NCBI RefSeq assembly: GCF_003369915.1
Contig: NW_022881603.1
Span: 2,232,001 to 2,296,000 of the forward strand
Direction of reading: 5' to 3'
Length of the DNA stretch: 64,000 nucleotides
Source of the DNA: Drosophila miranda
Taxonomy: Eukaryota > Arthropoda > Insecta > Diptera > Drosophilidae
Of this stretch, positions 10,601 through 22,394 are shown piece after piece (within the stretch, counting starts at the first letter, position 1; each line of letters starts with the position of its first letter). The notes under the pieces are model-generated. The model searched no databases, was not told the DNA's origin, and saw nothing but the letters and a program-made list of their open reading frames with translations. A program made the position numbers and the translations under genes.

Positions 10601-13600
10601 GTTTTTGTTCTTACATGACTCCTTTGCAGACGCGCGAGAGCTGCGCATGTGCTTGGAAAATGAGCTAAGGCAGTTCCTGAACGATCGAGACTTGGCTGGT
10701 CAGATGATTGTGGCCTGGAACTACCAGGAATTCGAGGTGTCCTACCAATGTCTGGCAGATGAAATCAAAATTGGCGACTACTACATACGACTGATACTGG
10801 AGAAGGACGCGATGCACTGATAAACTTGATTTCCTGCCTGGTGCTGGAGAAATCCAACTGCCGGGCCCTCATCGATCACGTCCAGTGCCTGGTGGATCTC
10901 ATCACCCTCGCCCATCTGCACAAGGGACGCGCCCAGCTGAATACGAAAACAAATGTCATTGAGGCCGGTCCAAATATGGCGGCGTACGAGGAGAAGGATT
11001 GGTATTACAACATCGAGAAGGACGGACAGAAGCCCCAGCGCCAGGGACCCATCACGTACTCGGAGCTAAAAGAGCTCTGGCACAAGGGACTGATCACACC
11101 GAAGACCCGTTGCTGGGCCATTGGCATGGATGGCTGGCGGTCTCTGCAGCAAATCCCCCAGCTCAAGTGGTGCCTTATAGCCAAGGGCACGCCGCTCTAC
11201 GACGAAACGGAGCTATCCTCCAAGATACTCGACATTCTGATCAAGTGCACCAGCTTCTTCCCCAGCCGCACCCAGAACGGGGTGGCTGTGCTCATTCCAG
11301 GACCGAAACTGTCGCGAAAGCTCTCTGATGTAAGATATGAATATTAGTTTATAAGATTTGAATATTAGTTTAAGATTTACTCATCGATAGTATTATAAGA
11401 AATACCAATGTACTCGATATAAGTTCATTTGCCTACCTCATGTGGTCCAAGTTTGCCTCACCCACGACCCCGGACTGCTGGAGCGTGTGGCCACCCTGCT
11501 CTGCCAGATAATGGAGGACAATCCCGAGATGCCCAAGGTCTATCTGACCGGAGTTTTTTACTTTATGCTCATGTATACTGGCAGCAACATTCTGCCCATC
11601 ACGAGATTCCTGAAGATGACGCACATGAAGCAGGGATTCCGCAGCGAGGAGGTAAGCAATAAAATACTTATTTGCGAATCAAACTGAATGGCTTGCTCAC
11701 ATTTTCAGACTTCACAGTCGGGAATCATGCACCGCAGCATCCTGGGGCAGCTGCTGCCCGAAGCTATGGTCTGTTTCCTGGAGAACTACAGCGCCGAAAA
11801 GTTTGCGGAAATCTTTCTCGGCGAGTTCGACACGCCCGAGGTGATCTGGAGCTCAGAGATGCGAAGGCTGCTCATTGAGAAGATTGCAGACTTCACGCCG
11901 CGGCTGCGAGGCCACACGATGGCCAGATATCCGTACATGGCCATACCAGTCATCAGCTATCCGCAGCTGGAGAACGAGCTATTCTGCCACATCTACTATC
12001 TGCGGCACCTGTGCGACACCCGGAAGTTCCCCAATTGGCCCATCTCGGACCCGGTGCAGCTGCTGAAGCACACTCTCGACGCCTGGCGCAAGGAAGTGGA
12101 GAAGAAGCCTCCTCAGATGACAATCCAGCAGGCATACCAGGATCTTGGCATTGACCTCAACAAAACTCTAAAGCCAGACGAGAGCATGATACGAAAGAGC
12201 TACTACAAGCTGGCCCAGATGTACCATCCAGACAAGAATCCGAATGGCCGCGAGATATTCGAGAAAGTCAACCAGGTGAGAGCCGAGGGAGTCTCAAAGA
12301 GATCCTAATCCTAATCCTTTGCTTATTTCACAGGCCTATGAATTCCTTTGCTCGCGGAACGTGTGGAGCTCGGGCGGACCGGATCCCAACAATATTGTGC
12401 TGATCCTGCGCACACAAAGCATTCTCTTCGAACGTTATCCAGATGGTGAGTGCTCCCATGCTCCCAGTAATCAATTGTCGCAGGGTCTCATCTTATCTGG
12501 TCACCTCTTTCAGTTCTGCGGCCGTACAAGTATGCTGGCTATCCGCAGCTCATCAAGACCATCCGACTGGAGACGCGCGACGATGAGCTCTTCTCCAAGG
12601 AGGCCCAGCTTCTGACAGCCGCCTCCGAGCTATGCTACCACACGGTCCACTGCTCCGCCCTGAATGCCGAAGAGTTGCGGCGGGAGGAGGGCATTGAAGC
12701 TCTGCTTGAAGCCTACACGCGCTGCGTATCCATTTTGGGAGTCGATTCCAAGCCGGAATCGTTGCACTACCAGGTCATATCCAATGTGACGCGCTGCTTT
12801 GAGGTGGCATGCAACTTTGAGAAGTGCAAACAGAAGATCATCCAGCTGCCGCAGCTGCTGTCCGACGTGTGCCGCGTCGTGTACTTCAAGCACACGCTGT
12901 CTGTGAGCCTGGTGACTAGTCTGGCGGCGAACTACTACGACCTGCAGTGCAATCTGTCGTGGAACGGAGTGCTCTGGTCGCTGCTGCTGTTTATCTTCGA
13001 GTATGACTACAAGCTGGACGAGAGTGGCGTGGACGTGAGCGACAAATCCAATCAACAGCAGTTGGCCAACAATCTGGCCAAGATGGCTGTCCTGGGGGGC
13101 ATTTCCCGGGCCGGATACAGCATGGAGCTGCGCCACAAGCCGATCACTGGCAGCGAGTCCAACTCGCCGGCGGCCAAGCCTCCACCAGCCATCCAGCCCA
13201 AACCAGTTGGGGGTGCCACCAGCTCGGCCTACACCCAGAACGCGCATAATCCGCTACAGAGCAAGCAGCGCCTGGCTATCACAGGCGGAAAGGAAAAGGA
13301 GCCGGACACCTCATCCGGCAGCAGCTATACCTCCAGTTCCACGCCCACCGACAGCGATCAGCAGAACCCGGCCAAGAGCAGCTCCAGTGCCATCCAGCAG
13401 AAGTACATCGTGGCGGGGGAGGCCAAGAATTCATTGGTAAAGCAAGTCCTCGACCGCCTCCTCACCCGCTACATTGCCAACCAGCTTGCCACTGCTCGAG
13501 ACAGTGATGTGCTCAAGCTGCTCACGGCAAACACGAGGAATCCCTACCTCATCTGGGACAATGGAACCCGAGCTCAGCTCAAAGACTTCCTCGAGCAGCA

Positions 13601-15864
13601 GCGCACCTCCTCCGCCCGAGAGACCCATGAGGACATTGCCCAGGTCTACGAGCTCGTTTCCAGCTTCGAGTCCTTTGAGTCCCACCACTAGGTGAAGCAA
13701 ATCTGCTTTCTTTGAACCATTTTGTACTCCTTCTTTAGAGAGAAACTGCAGATTGGCGGCATATTCATACGCATCTACAACGACATGCCCACCCACCCGA
13801 TTGCGCAGCACAAGCTGTTCATTATGGATCTGCTTGAGTACTTAAAGCACGCGTATCAGTTTCTGCAGTACAAGAGGAATCAAGCCGCCTCTGTTGCCGC
13901 TACTAGCGCTGCTGCCGCACCCAAAATGGACAGCGACGGCATCCTGACCCCTGACACACTGGCACCCAATCATCCGCAGCTGCAGATGCAGCAGCAGACG
14001 GCTAAGCCGGGCACCACCTTTGACGATGTTCTCAATGCTTACAATCGGTCGAAGAGCCGAAAGAAGCTCGAGACTGATGCGCAGACGGAGCAGAAGCTGG
14101 CGCTGCAACAGAGCAAATATGACTTTGCCAGTGATGGGAAACTAGAACTGCAAGGCGAATGCTTTCTGGCCAACAACATATTTTCCGACGTAAGAGCAGC
14201 GTATGGGTTTCCATAAAGCAGACGTAAATCTTCTTATTACCTTACAGAGCTCCACGGTTAAGTCGGTCAACCTCGAGGTGGTCGCCCTGGTCTCCCGTAA
14301 CAAGGAGTGTGTTTCCGAGGTGGCCTCCTGCGAGATTCTGGGCAACTATCTGGTGGCCCTCAAGGATCCGGAGCTGCGTGCCAGCCAGGTGAAGGTGCTG
14401 GAGACACTCTCGGGTCTGATGAATGTGCAGGAGATGATCAAGGAGAGGCCCAGGCCAAGGGCGCAGCCATATATCTCCTGGACATGTTCTGCAACTCCCG
14501 TAATCCGCAAATCCGAGAGATGTGCGCCGAGATTTTAGCCAAGATGACAGCCGATCGTTTAAGTGGTCCGAAAGTACGCATTACCATATCGAAATTCCTC
14601 CCCACATTGTTCATCGATGCCATGGTGGAGTCGCCGCCCACATCCGTGCAGCTCTTCGAGTCCATACACGAGCATCCTGAGCTCATTTGGAACGACAATA
14701 CGCGATCGAATGTGTGCGATGCGGTCTTGGAAGCCTGCGACAGGTGAGTGGCAGTTTCAGGTTCCAGCTTGGGAGTTCTCCTGATTTCCACCTGTGTTGC
14801 AGATTTTACCAGCTGCAAAAATCGAATCCTCGGCATGTGTGGAAAGACCCTGAAATACTTAAGGACATCGTATCCAACGAAATTGTTGTGGCAGGCGTCT
14901 ACCTGCGCCTGTTTGTCAGCAATCCCGCTTGGACGCTGCGCAAGCCGGAGCAGTTCCTTTCCGATCTGCTCGACTTTGTTGTGGAGCAGATAAGCAAGAG
15001 TTCCTCCGAGCAGGATGTCCTCGATCTGTCCACCACCGCGCTCGTGGAGCTGCTGCGCTCGCAGCCGAATCTAACAGACGACATACCAGTGCTGGGCCAC
15101 ATACCAAAGCTGTTCAATCTACTCTCGGTGCAGCCAAAGAACACGCTATCAGTATTACATCAGCTCTCGCTGTCTGAGGTCAGTAGGGTGGCGGACAATT
15201 ATGACAAGACATCTTCACTTATCTGTTCCCATTCCCTTGCAGTTCTGTGTGAGTGCCATCTCACAGACAGAAAGCGTCGCGCCGTTGAAGAAGTGCATGG
15301 AACACAATCGGGATTGCATTGAGAAGGCCTGCGAGGCACTGAGTCGGCTTTTCAAACACCAGCACGTGAGAATTTGAGCCACTGTTAATCAATCCATCAG
15401 TTTTGAACAAGCATTCTCTGAATTTATCCCTAGGACTCATTGATCAGCCAGTCCTTGGAGGTGGGACTCATACCTTTTCTGATTGGCTTGCTGGACAGTC
15501 GGCTGGAATTCGTTGACAATCCATCTGCGGTTAAATCACAAATCGTTGCGGCCCTTAAAGGGATGACGCACAATCTCAATTATGGCGATCGGGTTACGCA
15601 AATCTTGCGTAAGCATCCTGTCTGGGCAGAGTTTAAGGATCAGCGCCACGATCTTTTCATTGCCGACACCAACATACGCGGCTATCTGACGGGTAAGTGG
15701 AGAATCACGAATCAAAAAGAATCGCAGATCTTGAGATTTATATTCCAGGCATCAACCCAACGGCTGGCTACCTGACGGCAGGACCTGCGCAAAGCGTGGA
15801 AGTGCTCACCTCGCCGCCCCCCATCGATCGCGACGATCCTTCGGCTCGTCCTCCCATAGACTAG
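7655..15864 (+). pseudogene. Rme-8: Rme-8 (DNAJC13 orthologue), degenerate main copy
   Basis: Rme-8 is a very large endosomal J-domain protein that recruits Hsc70 in clathrin-dependent endocytosis. The start is ATG 7655 (MLPPRENVDLECF), followed by about 20 exons joined by short GT-AG introns. The order follows DNAJC13: PH-like N-terminus, armadillo-like repeats, GYF-like repeat (IGMDGWRSLQQIPQLKWC), J domain with the HPD motif ([18 protein letters not shown], about 12.2 kb), more helical repeats, and stop at 15864. Lesions: one base missing near 10638 (TREELR becomes TRES); about 210 bp missing at about 10808 with frame change; an LTR-derived insert at 11330; 12 bp missing near 11883; a stop at the exon end, 13689; and two extra bases at 14446. 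No full-length product is possible. Confidence 0.92.
11330..11420 (+). mobile_element. LTR fragment inserted in Rme-8
   Basis: These 91 bp are identical to the start of the repeat unit at 21.04-21.14 kb (GTAAGATATGAATATTAG ... GTACTCGATAT). They lie exactly between the codons for KLSD and FICLPH. The inserted piece starts with a good splice donor (GTAAGA) and is followed by ATAAG, a weak acceptor. If it were spliced, the reading frame would be preserved. Confidence 0.8.
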
Positions 15865-17086
15865 CGAGTTCTTCTTTGATATCGGTCTAAAGCTAAGCCT
15901 CGCCTGTTTTTGCTTAGCCCTGATTTGGGTTGGGGTGGCAACTAGACACGGACGACCATGCACGGGACTCTCCCATTATTGTATTAAACTTTTGCATATT
16001 TTGTATACACGCAGCAAGGAGCGTCGCAGCAAACTGTAACAAAGTTTCATTTTTTATATTTATAAAAGCTGTATAAATAATTAGAGAATAGTTTATACAC
16101 ATACACAAACGCCCAACCTAACTTGAGCATGCATAAAGTGATTATATATATTATTGAATGAAGCATTAAATTCTTCAAAAAAAATTAAAGAAACTCTCAT
16201 ATGTACTCGTTTCTCTTTTTAAGGGTATTCATTGTATACCTAGTAAGTTATAAACCATGGTCACCACAGGGTGACCATTTACGGTTATTATTATGTATAC
16301 ACTATATACTTTTCTGTATATATTGACGTCGAAACTGAGTTGAAGGTATATTTACTGTATATCGGTATATAAAATCAATTTAAGTTAACTATACGCAAGT
16401 TTTTTTAAAGGCAATATCATTTTATTCAAACTTACGTTAAATTTCTTTCCCGCTTACGTTTGTGCTTTGACTTTATTTAAGCCTTATTTTAGTCAATATC
16501 AAATAATATGGAGTATTTAAAGTTAGCCAATTTGTAGAAAATTTATTCATCAATAGGATAAAATGATGTGTTTAAAGCTAAAGGGCTAGCTAGAAATATT
16601 AAACCGAAAATATAAATCGAGGAACATGATTTCCCATCAAGGGCAGAGATCGCAGGGCATTGTCGACCAGTGGTATTAAAATACTCTACACGAAAATAAT
16701 GAATCTTGAAGAATTTTAGCACAAAGAAGAATTATTATTATTAGCATTATTTTCCGCAGTTTTAAATGGTCTATAAAAAGGGGTATGGACAACAGGAAAA
16801 AACAGCTGTGGAAAGTTGCAAGGTTCGTAGGAACCTCACCTTCCGTGTAAGGACAATATACCTTGAAATCAAAAAGCCGATATTGTCTCCAAGGTATATT
16901 AGGCAAAAGGGGTGGATTTTACCGTGCATACTTTGCATTTTTTGGGCCGTTTTGCCTGTTGTCCATACCCTCGTTTTCTTCCCATTATGTAGCAAATTTT
17001 TAGTTACCGTGTAGTTCTACTTTTTCGGTCGCAAGCCCACACCCCCACAAATTGTAAATATTGTTACCAACTCGCGCACTAGCACA
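15865..17086 (+). other. Rme-8 3' region and intergenic DNA
   Basis: There is no supported gene. The first part is the likely 3' UTR: AT-rich, with AATAAA-like signals such as at 16074. From about 16.2 kb it is AT-rich spacer. An inverted repeat lies at 16780-16970 (separate entry). The stretch ends at the target-site copy of a hAT element. Confidence 0.55.
16780..16970. repeat. Short inverted-repeat (MITE-like) structure
   Basis: Left arm GGGGTATGGACAACAGG (16780-16796) pairs with CCTGTTGTCCATACCC (16955-16970). The match extends inward with a few mismatches (AAAAAC against GTTTTG). The interior holds a second pair, GACAATAT against ATATTGTC. It has no coding capacity. It could be a foldback or MITE remnant. 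Confidence 0.5.
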
Positions 17087-17856
17087 GTTGTTGTTAGTGA
17101 TGTAAATTTGAATTAAAACATCGATGTCGATGTCCATCGATGTTGTCAAAATCAAACATCGATGTTGGATTGATACATCGGATTTATTCTTCGATGCATC
17201 GATGTATGACCGCAAAATCAGGATCTGAAGACACGGCGACAGCCTCTGAAGATTGCGATGGGAAAATTAGTGACAGGCAGTTGTGGTACTGTTTCTGATA
17301 CTGAGTTTTATTGAACAAATGGATCTCCTTATATAGCTAGCAGTGGTACTCTTATTGTATGGGAAGGAACGCACAGGCTCCATGTGAGTGTATTTTTAGA
17401 TAGGGTGCACTTACTCTGTGCGGGGGTTACATTTCAGTGCATTTACTTAGGTACTTGGCAGCAATAAAGTAAATAGTTTATTGCTTCATCCTTTTTGGTG
17501 GGTTCGAGTTTACAAGTGCAATTGTCTATTCTTAGTTTCTAATGTAATTTTCTTGTCGTCATATTCATTGACATGAAGTGACATGGAAACAGGTCCCACG
17601 ATCTGATATTATCCTAGTAGGGCGACTATAGAAATCAAAATATTTACTTAAGGCATCCTTCGCTTCCCGCGTGCTGGTACTATTAACCGGGAACAATTTG
17701 ACAAACTTAGTGAATGCATCTATTACCACAAGGAGGTGTTTTCGCTTAGATCTAATACTCGGCAATGGACCCAAATGATCAACATGTAGGGTATGAAAAG
17801 GAACACACGACTTTGGGATACTATGGAGCGTTCTGTTATGGATTGTTTTATAGGCT

Positions 17857-20486
17857 ATTCACACTGACGACCATCCACCATCCACCATCCATTTCGGGGA
17901 CGGTCCGTAAGGTTTTGTCGTTCCGAAAATTTCCCAGTTAGTCCACCATCCATTTTGGATGTTCCTAAGCCGCACGTTTCTATGCGATAGTTAGCCGATG
18001 GTTTTCAAATGCAACTCTGAATAATTGTCATTCACAATGGAAAAATGGTATTCACTGCGAAAACGTAAACAATGATAGTGACAAAATTAACAAAAAACAA
18101 AAACAAGAACAGAACAGCTCGGAAGGACAGCAGACCAAATTTTTGAAAAACTTATTAATAAAATGGATTTAGTGCCAGAAAACTCCTCCAGTGGTACGTT
18201 GAATAGATATATTTTTTTTTTTATTGTTTATAATATATAATATTATTACACAATGCAGCAAACAAGAGAACAACAGCAGGAGGCAGGGTGAAATGGAGTG
18301 CCGCGCTTGAGAGCCTGCTGATTGACATATGGAAGGAGAAAATTGAAGATTTGCGCGGACCACGCAAAAATTAACATGTGTAAATTAAGTTGTCCGTATG
18401 TCCAAGTAGCCTTAGCTGCTTGATGCGGTGGTCCTCGTGCGGGTTCCGTGGTATAGAATCCTTTATGAAGATTATGTTGGAGAGATAACTGTCTCTCTTA
18501 TCACTGGCCTTGTGGTACAGTGGTATAGAATTAATAATTCAAAGTCTTTACGGCTGGTTGCCGGAGCAAGGTTTATTAACAAGCGTTAGCTTTCGTTATA
18601 AGAACAGAACTAAAACTAGGAGCCACCAGCAAGCTGGGGCATAAGCTGAATCAAAAGTATTTAATTGCCAAAGAATGCAAAGCTACAAAATATATGTACT
18701 TAGAGCTACAAAGCTACAGTCGGTAAGCCGACTTGGCATAAGCGATAATGCTGATCTTGCGGCATGTGCAAGATATCAGATTACCGCCGGTTGACCGTCA
18801 CATTCAGGGCGCTGAACTGAAGTTCGCTGATTTGGCATCTTGAGTGCAAACAACATGGAGCAGAGCACATTGGACAACGACAGTAAGTTTTATTAATTTA
18901 TTGCTAAAAAAATATATTTCATTTAAGGTGTTCATTGCAGATCCTGATGAGTACTTTTCGGATATTATTGAGATGGACCTGGAAGGATCTTGTAGCTCCA
19001 GCACCTTGTCTGGGCGTCCGCCAAAGAAAAAGAAAAAGACCGACATTTCGTGGCTGGCAGAGATCGCCCAGGAGCGTCTCGAACAACAAAAGGACCACCA
19101 CAGAAAGAAGGAAGAGCACGACGTTAGGCAGGAGAAGATGCAGGACTTGATCAGCACCCAAACAAAATTCCAGAACGACTTATTAGAAGTTTTAAAAAAT
19201 AAAAATAAATAAGTTTTTAATTTTCATTACGGTCTACACAATATTTTGCGATTGCAGATCGTATCTGTTCTGCTGACTGATTAAAGTCAGCAGAACTGTT
19301 GCTGGTATCGGGCTGTTCGCGCTGCTCATTTGTTGCAAGCTCCCAATTTTCATTAATCGCGCTGTTGTGCGTATTTAATATATTGTGTAAAATACAACAG
19401 CTCATTATTATGGCGCTATTATTTTTGTGGTGGCTATCAAGACCTTTTCCGAATATTCGAAATCTGGCTTTTAAATGCCCAAATGCATTTTCCACCACTC
19501 GCCTAGCTTTGGAAAGGTTGTAGTTAAACGTGCGCTATTCCAAAGAGGCGACTGTGGAAAACGGGTAAGGTTTCATCAGCTTTTTAGAAAACCTAAATGC
19601 CGAGTCCCCGATAAGCATTACAGGGACGTTTACTCCGCTTATTTCCTTGGCTTTCTCTTGGAGTAATGCCGATGCTTCGATATGTTTTGCAAGGCTTGAC
19701 TTCTGGTATATCATCGAGTCATTGCACCTTCCTGCAGAGCCGATATTTACATATGTAAATCTGTATCTAAAAAGAATCGGATTTAAATAATTTAGGACAT
19801 TAAACCACCTTGCTAAATACATATTTTTGTGCAAGATATTTGCATACCTATAAGTGCTCTGCAAAACTCGTGCAGGATATTACACACACTGTTTGGAGCT
19901 ACACCGAAAAGCCTGCCAACTGTTCGGTACTCAGAGGACGAGCCCAAAGTGTATAGCGCAATGGCGATGCGCTTTTCCAAAGGAATTGCAGCTCGGCAGT
20001 TGGTGTCCTTCTTTCGCAGCACTTCAAGCCGATTCACTAAAATATCAAAACAGGGCCTCTCCATTCGGAAACTCTCTTTGAAAAACGCCTCGTTGTTTTC
20101 TGGTACATCTTTCTCCCAAAATGTCCCGAACCGCTTCTAAAACCATAAAATATGTCCTTGTACTTTAAACTATGGTTGAAGTTAGTAGAAGTACTCACAA
20201 ACGACCATAATCTTCCTGGCTTTTGTGTTTTTATGGCAGTTACCCAGTCAAGCATCTCATTCTCGTCAATGTTAAAGTCATCATCGTCATCATCATTATT
20301 CATTGACAGAAACATTATTAGTTGGTGCAAGAAAATATTTTGCTGTTGAACCACAGCCGAAATAATTGCTATATCTTCATCATCCATTATAAGAACCAAG
20401 AATTAATAAATCTTCCGCGCAAATTTAATGAACTTGTTATTGGCATCAGCTGTTTTTGACGGATGGTGGATGGTGGCAGTGTGAAT
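17857..20486. mobile_element. PIF/Harbinger DNA transposon, copy 2
   Basis: Complete at both ends: the left terminus ATTCACACTGACGACCATCC (17857) and the right terminus ending GGTGGCAGTGTGAAT (20486) are inverted repeats. The accessory gene loses its Myb part to an unrelated insertion (18378-18848), but its C-terminal segment (18.95-19.21 kb) is open. The transposase lacks about 270 bp around the DGCH catalytic region. It keeps NDSMIYQ, the GDSAFRFSKKL stretch and the terminal VENAFGHLKARFR block. It is non-autonomous and inserted in the Gypsy integrase. Confidence 0.82.
18378..18848. mobile_element. Unidentified insertion in Harbinger copy 2
   Basis: About 470 bp with no counterpart in Harbinger copy 1 replace the Myb-domain portion. 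It has no open reading frame of note. Its internal sequence (for example 'acaagcgttagctttcgtta') looks LTR-like, but I could not identify terminal repeats. Confidence 0.45.
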
Positions 20487-20537
20487 CGGAGTTTCACATC
20501 TGTCAAAAAATCCCACCATTCCCCCGGGATGGGCTCA
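20487..20537 (-). mobile_element. 51-bp LINE ORF1 piece next to Harbinger copy 2
   Basis: Identical to 5869-5919, where the same sequence forms part of the LINE ORF1 frame (GEWWDFLTDVKLR). Finding it beside the second Harbinger copy means either that it belongs to the Harbinger end or that flanking LINE sequence travelled with the element. Confidence 0.6.
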
Positions 20538-21042
20538 GTGTGCAGAGCCTATTAGGCATCGAGTTTAGTATACACGGTAGACAGTTACTGATGAACCTTG
20601 CCACTTTACTTCTCATTGACGGAAACCAGTAGGTCCTCAAAAGGTCACTCACGCACTTCTCTGCGGCCAGATGTCCTAGTTTTTCGTGTGACCGCCTTAT
20701 CAACTGCTCTTCCATACACATTGGTACATAGAAACATAGTTTGTTTTCACAACTCCTCTTGTAAACAATACCATCTATCATTTCAAAATCTACTTCAATT
20801 CCATCCTCTAGCATTTTTCGAATCCTAACTACTTCCTTGTCTCGCATCTGTTCTGTTTGCAATATCAAATCAACATCTTCTGGCGTTGCACCTACTACCC
20901 CAACTATCAATGATTTTAGTAATCTTTCCTCCTGAAACTCTAACTTGTCCCTCTCTACTGTATCCTCAACACATTTTTTCTCTTTATCTGAATTCCTACT
21001 ACTAATGTACTTTACTCCTCTGCCCGAATGTCAGATATGAAT

Positions 21043-21431
21043 TGTAAGATATGAATATTAGTTTATAAGATTTGAATATTAGTTTAAGATTTACTCATCG
21101 ATAGTATTATAAGAAATACCAATGTACTCGATATATCGATACTTGTCCTCGACAAGTATCGATATGCCAACACACATTCATTCGAATACGCCGATCAAGA
21201 AAGAAGAACATATAATAAAACCGTGCTATTAAAAGTTTACAGAATATTAGTTTATAAGATTTGAATATTGGTTTAAGATTTACTCATCGATAGTATTATA
21301 AGAAATACCAATGTACTCGATTTATCGATACTTGTCCTCGACAAGTATCGATATGCCAACACACATTCATTCGAAAACGACGATCAAGAAAGAAGAACAT
21401 ATAATAAAACCGTGCTATTAAAAGCTTACAT
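21043..21431. repeat. LTR with 189-bp internal tandem duplication
   Basis: It begins TGTAAGATATG and ends AAAAGCTTACA, so the outer ends are short inverted repeats typical of an LTR. The body (21054-21242) is repeated at 21243-21431 with few differences. Each unit contains a perfect palindrome with 13-bp arms (ATCGATACTTGTC, then CTC, then GACAAGTATCGAT). This gives two TATCGATA octamers per unit (21134, 21157, 21323, 21346). A 91-bp piece of the same LTR is found in Rme-8. Confidence 0.72.
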
Positions 21432-21808
21432 ATATATGTCTGCGACTGAACAGTACCCTTCCCAAACACACAACGGGTTGCCTTCGAATGATGTTAACGG
21501 CGTTCGCAGTTTCATATTTAAACAAATGTATACCATCTATAGTAAATTTGATTCATTTTAAGTCAAATATGTTTACTTACTTTGGCATTGCTGTGTTGCT
21601 GCTTACAGAAGACAAATACGCAATGATTTGAAATTAAACGATCGATGTTTTGCATCGATGCATCGCCCAGCATCGGTACCAGCAAAAACACCGGAAAACA
21701 TCGGTAAACATCGGCAAAAAAACATCGATGCTCGATGCATCGATCTGTTTTTACATCACTAGTTGTTGTTCTTTATTTTCCTTTTTTCGCTGTCAATGTC
21801 GGCAAACA

Positions 21809-22394
21809 ATGTCGCTTGTGGCATATTATAGCGACTCCTCCGAATCCGACGAGGATAGCAGCAAAAAATCCGAAAGCGAAGAGATAAATGGGTAAGCAGA
21901 TTCGATGACATATGTATATGGGAAGAAAAATAACAAAAACCTCGTACAGCACGCCGCCAACCGAGAAGCTGCCGCCAAAGTTGCCGAGCGCGAACCAGGC
22001 GCTGGGCCAAGCAGGCGGCAAGAAGACGGGCGAGGTGTTCTCCAATCCATTTCTAGAGGCAGAGCTGCAAAAGACAGCGTCCCTGGAGCGGCACGTTAAA
22101 ATGGTCAACAACGACACCCATTTGCAGCTAAAGAATGGACGCAAGATATGCTGGAACTTCAGGAAAGGACGATGTCGTTTTGGAACAAGCTGCCAATACG
22201 CCCATGACTCTGATTTGGCGATGACGGAAGAGACTCCTCCCAAAAATAGTTTTGATCCAGTCCAAGCAGTCCAGCTGGTGAAAGATACTGGAAATACCAA
22301 CACGCGCAAACGTCCCGGCCTGGGTGATGGCTTGGAGCCAGGCAAACGGGTAATGAAGTCGTACCAGAAGCAACACCCATCTGGCCGCCGTTAA
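21809..22394 (+). CDS. CCCH zinc-finger protein
   Basis: Two exons, 21809-21891 and 21950-22394, joined by a 58-bp GT-AG intron; about 175 residues. The N-terminus is acidic and Ser-rich (AYYSDSSESDEDSSKKSESE). One CCCH finger lies in the C-terminal half: CWNFRKGRCRFGTSCQYAH, spacing C-x7-C-x5-C-x3-H, the usual RNA-binding type. It is followed by a Lys/Arg-rich tail. The start chosen is the ATG at 21809, because the one at 21796 stops at once. The frame is intact, unlike most neighbours. It lies only 40 bp from a hAT end, so its promoter may be disturbed. It is convergent with the Rad51D gene. I do not recognise the exact orthologue; an RNA-binding role is inferred from the finger. Confidence 0.8.

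Larger units (their letters stand above)
17410..21460 (-). mobile_element. Gypsy-group LTR retrotransposon remnant inside hAT
   Basis: Minus-strand integrase pieces lie on both sides of a Harbinger insertion. At 20538-20910 is the zinc-binding domain (HEKLGHLAAEKC, then NCLPCIL: an HHCC pattern). At 17565-17857 is the catalytic core start (HTLHVDHLGPLP, then DAFTKFVKLFP and IISDRGTCF). The frame ends where the core joins LTR-like sequence (VTSCQ, stop), so the rest of integrase is deleted. The region 17220-17580 contains a TATATAAGGAG promoter-like site and an AATAAAACT signal (in minus orientation), consistent with an LTR. Gag and RT are absent. Confidence 0.7.
17095..21761 (-). mobile_element. 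hAT-type element, copy 2, with nested insertions
   Basis: The termini are TAGTGATGTAAA (17095) and its inverse TTTACATCACTA (ending 21761). They are flanked by an 8-bp target duplication GTTGTTGT (17087-17094 and 21762-21769), as expected for hAT. Both subterminal zones are crowded with CATCGATG-type repeats. Relative to the copy at 55.0 kb this one is inverted. Both copies carry the same Gypsy LTR region inside. Here the interior is enlarged by the Gypsy internal region, a solo LTR and a Harbinger element. No hAT transposase is present. Confidence 0.85.

Noticed and set aside
12630-13247. Long minus-strand frame inside Rme-8
   Set aside because: It lies opposite a conserved Rme-8 exon and shows only composition-driven openness.
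7655-15864. A functional full-length Rme-8
   Set aside because: Six independent changes break the frame or remove codons; no combination of the visible splice sites avoids all of them.
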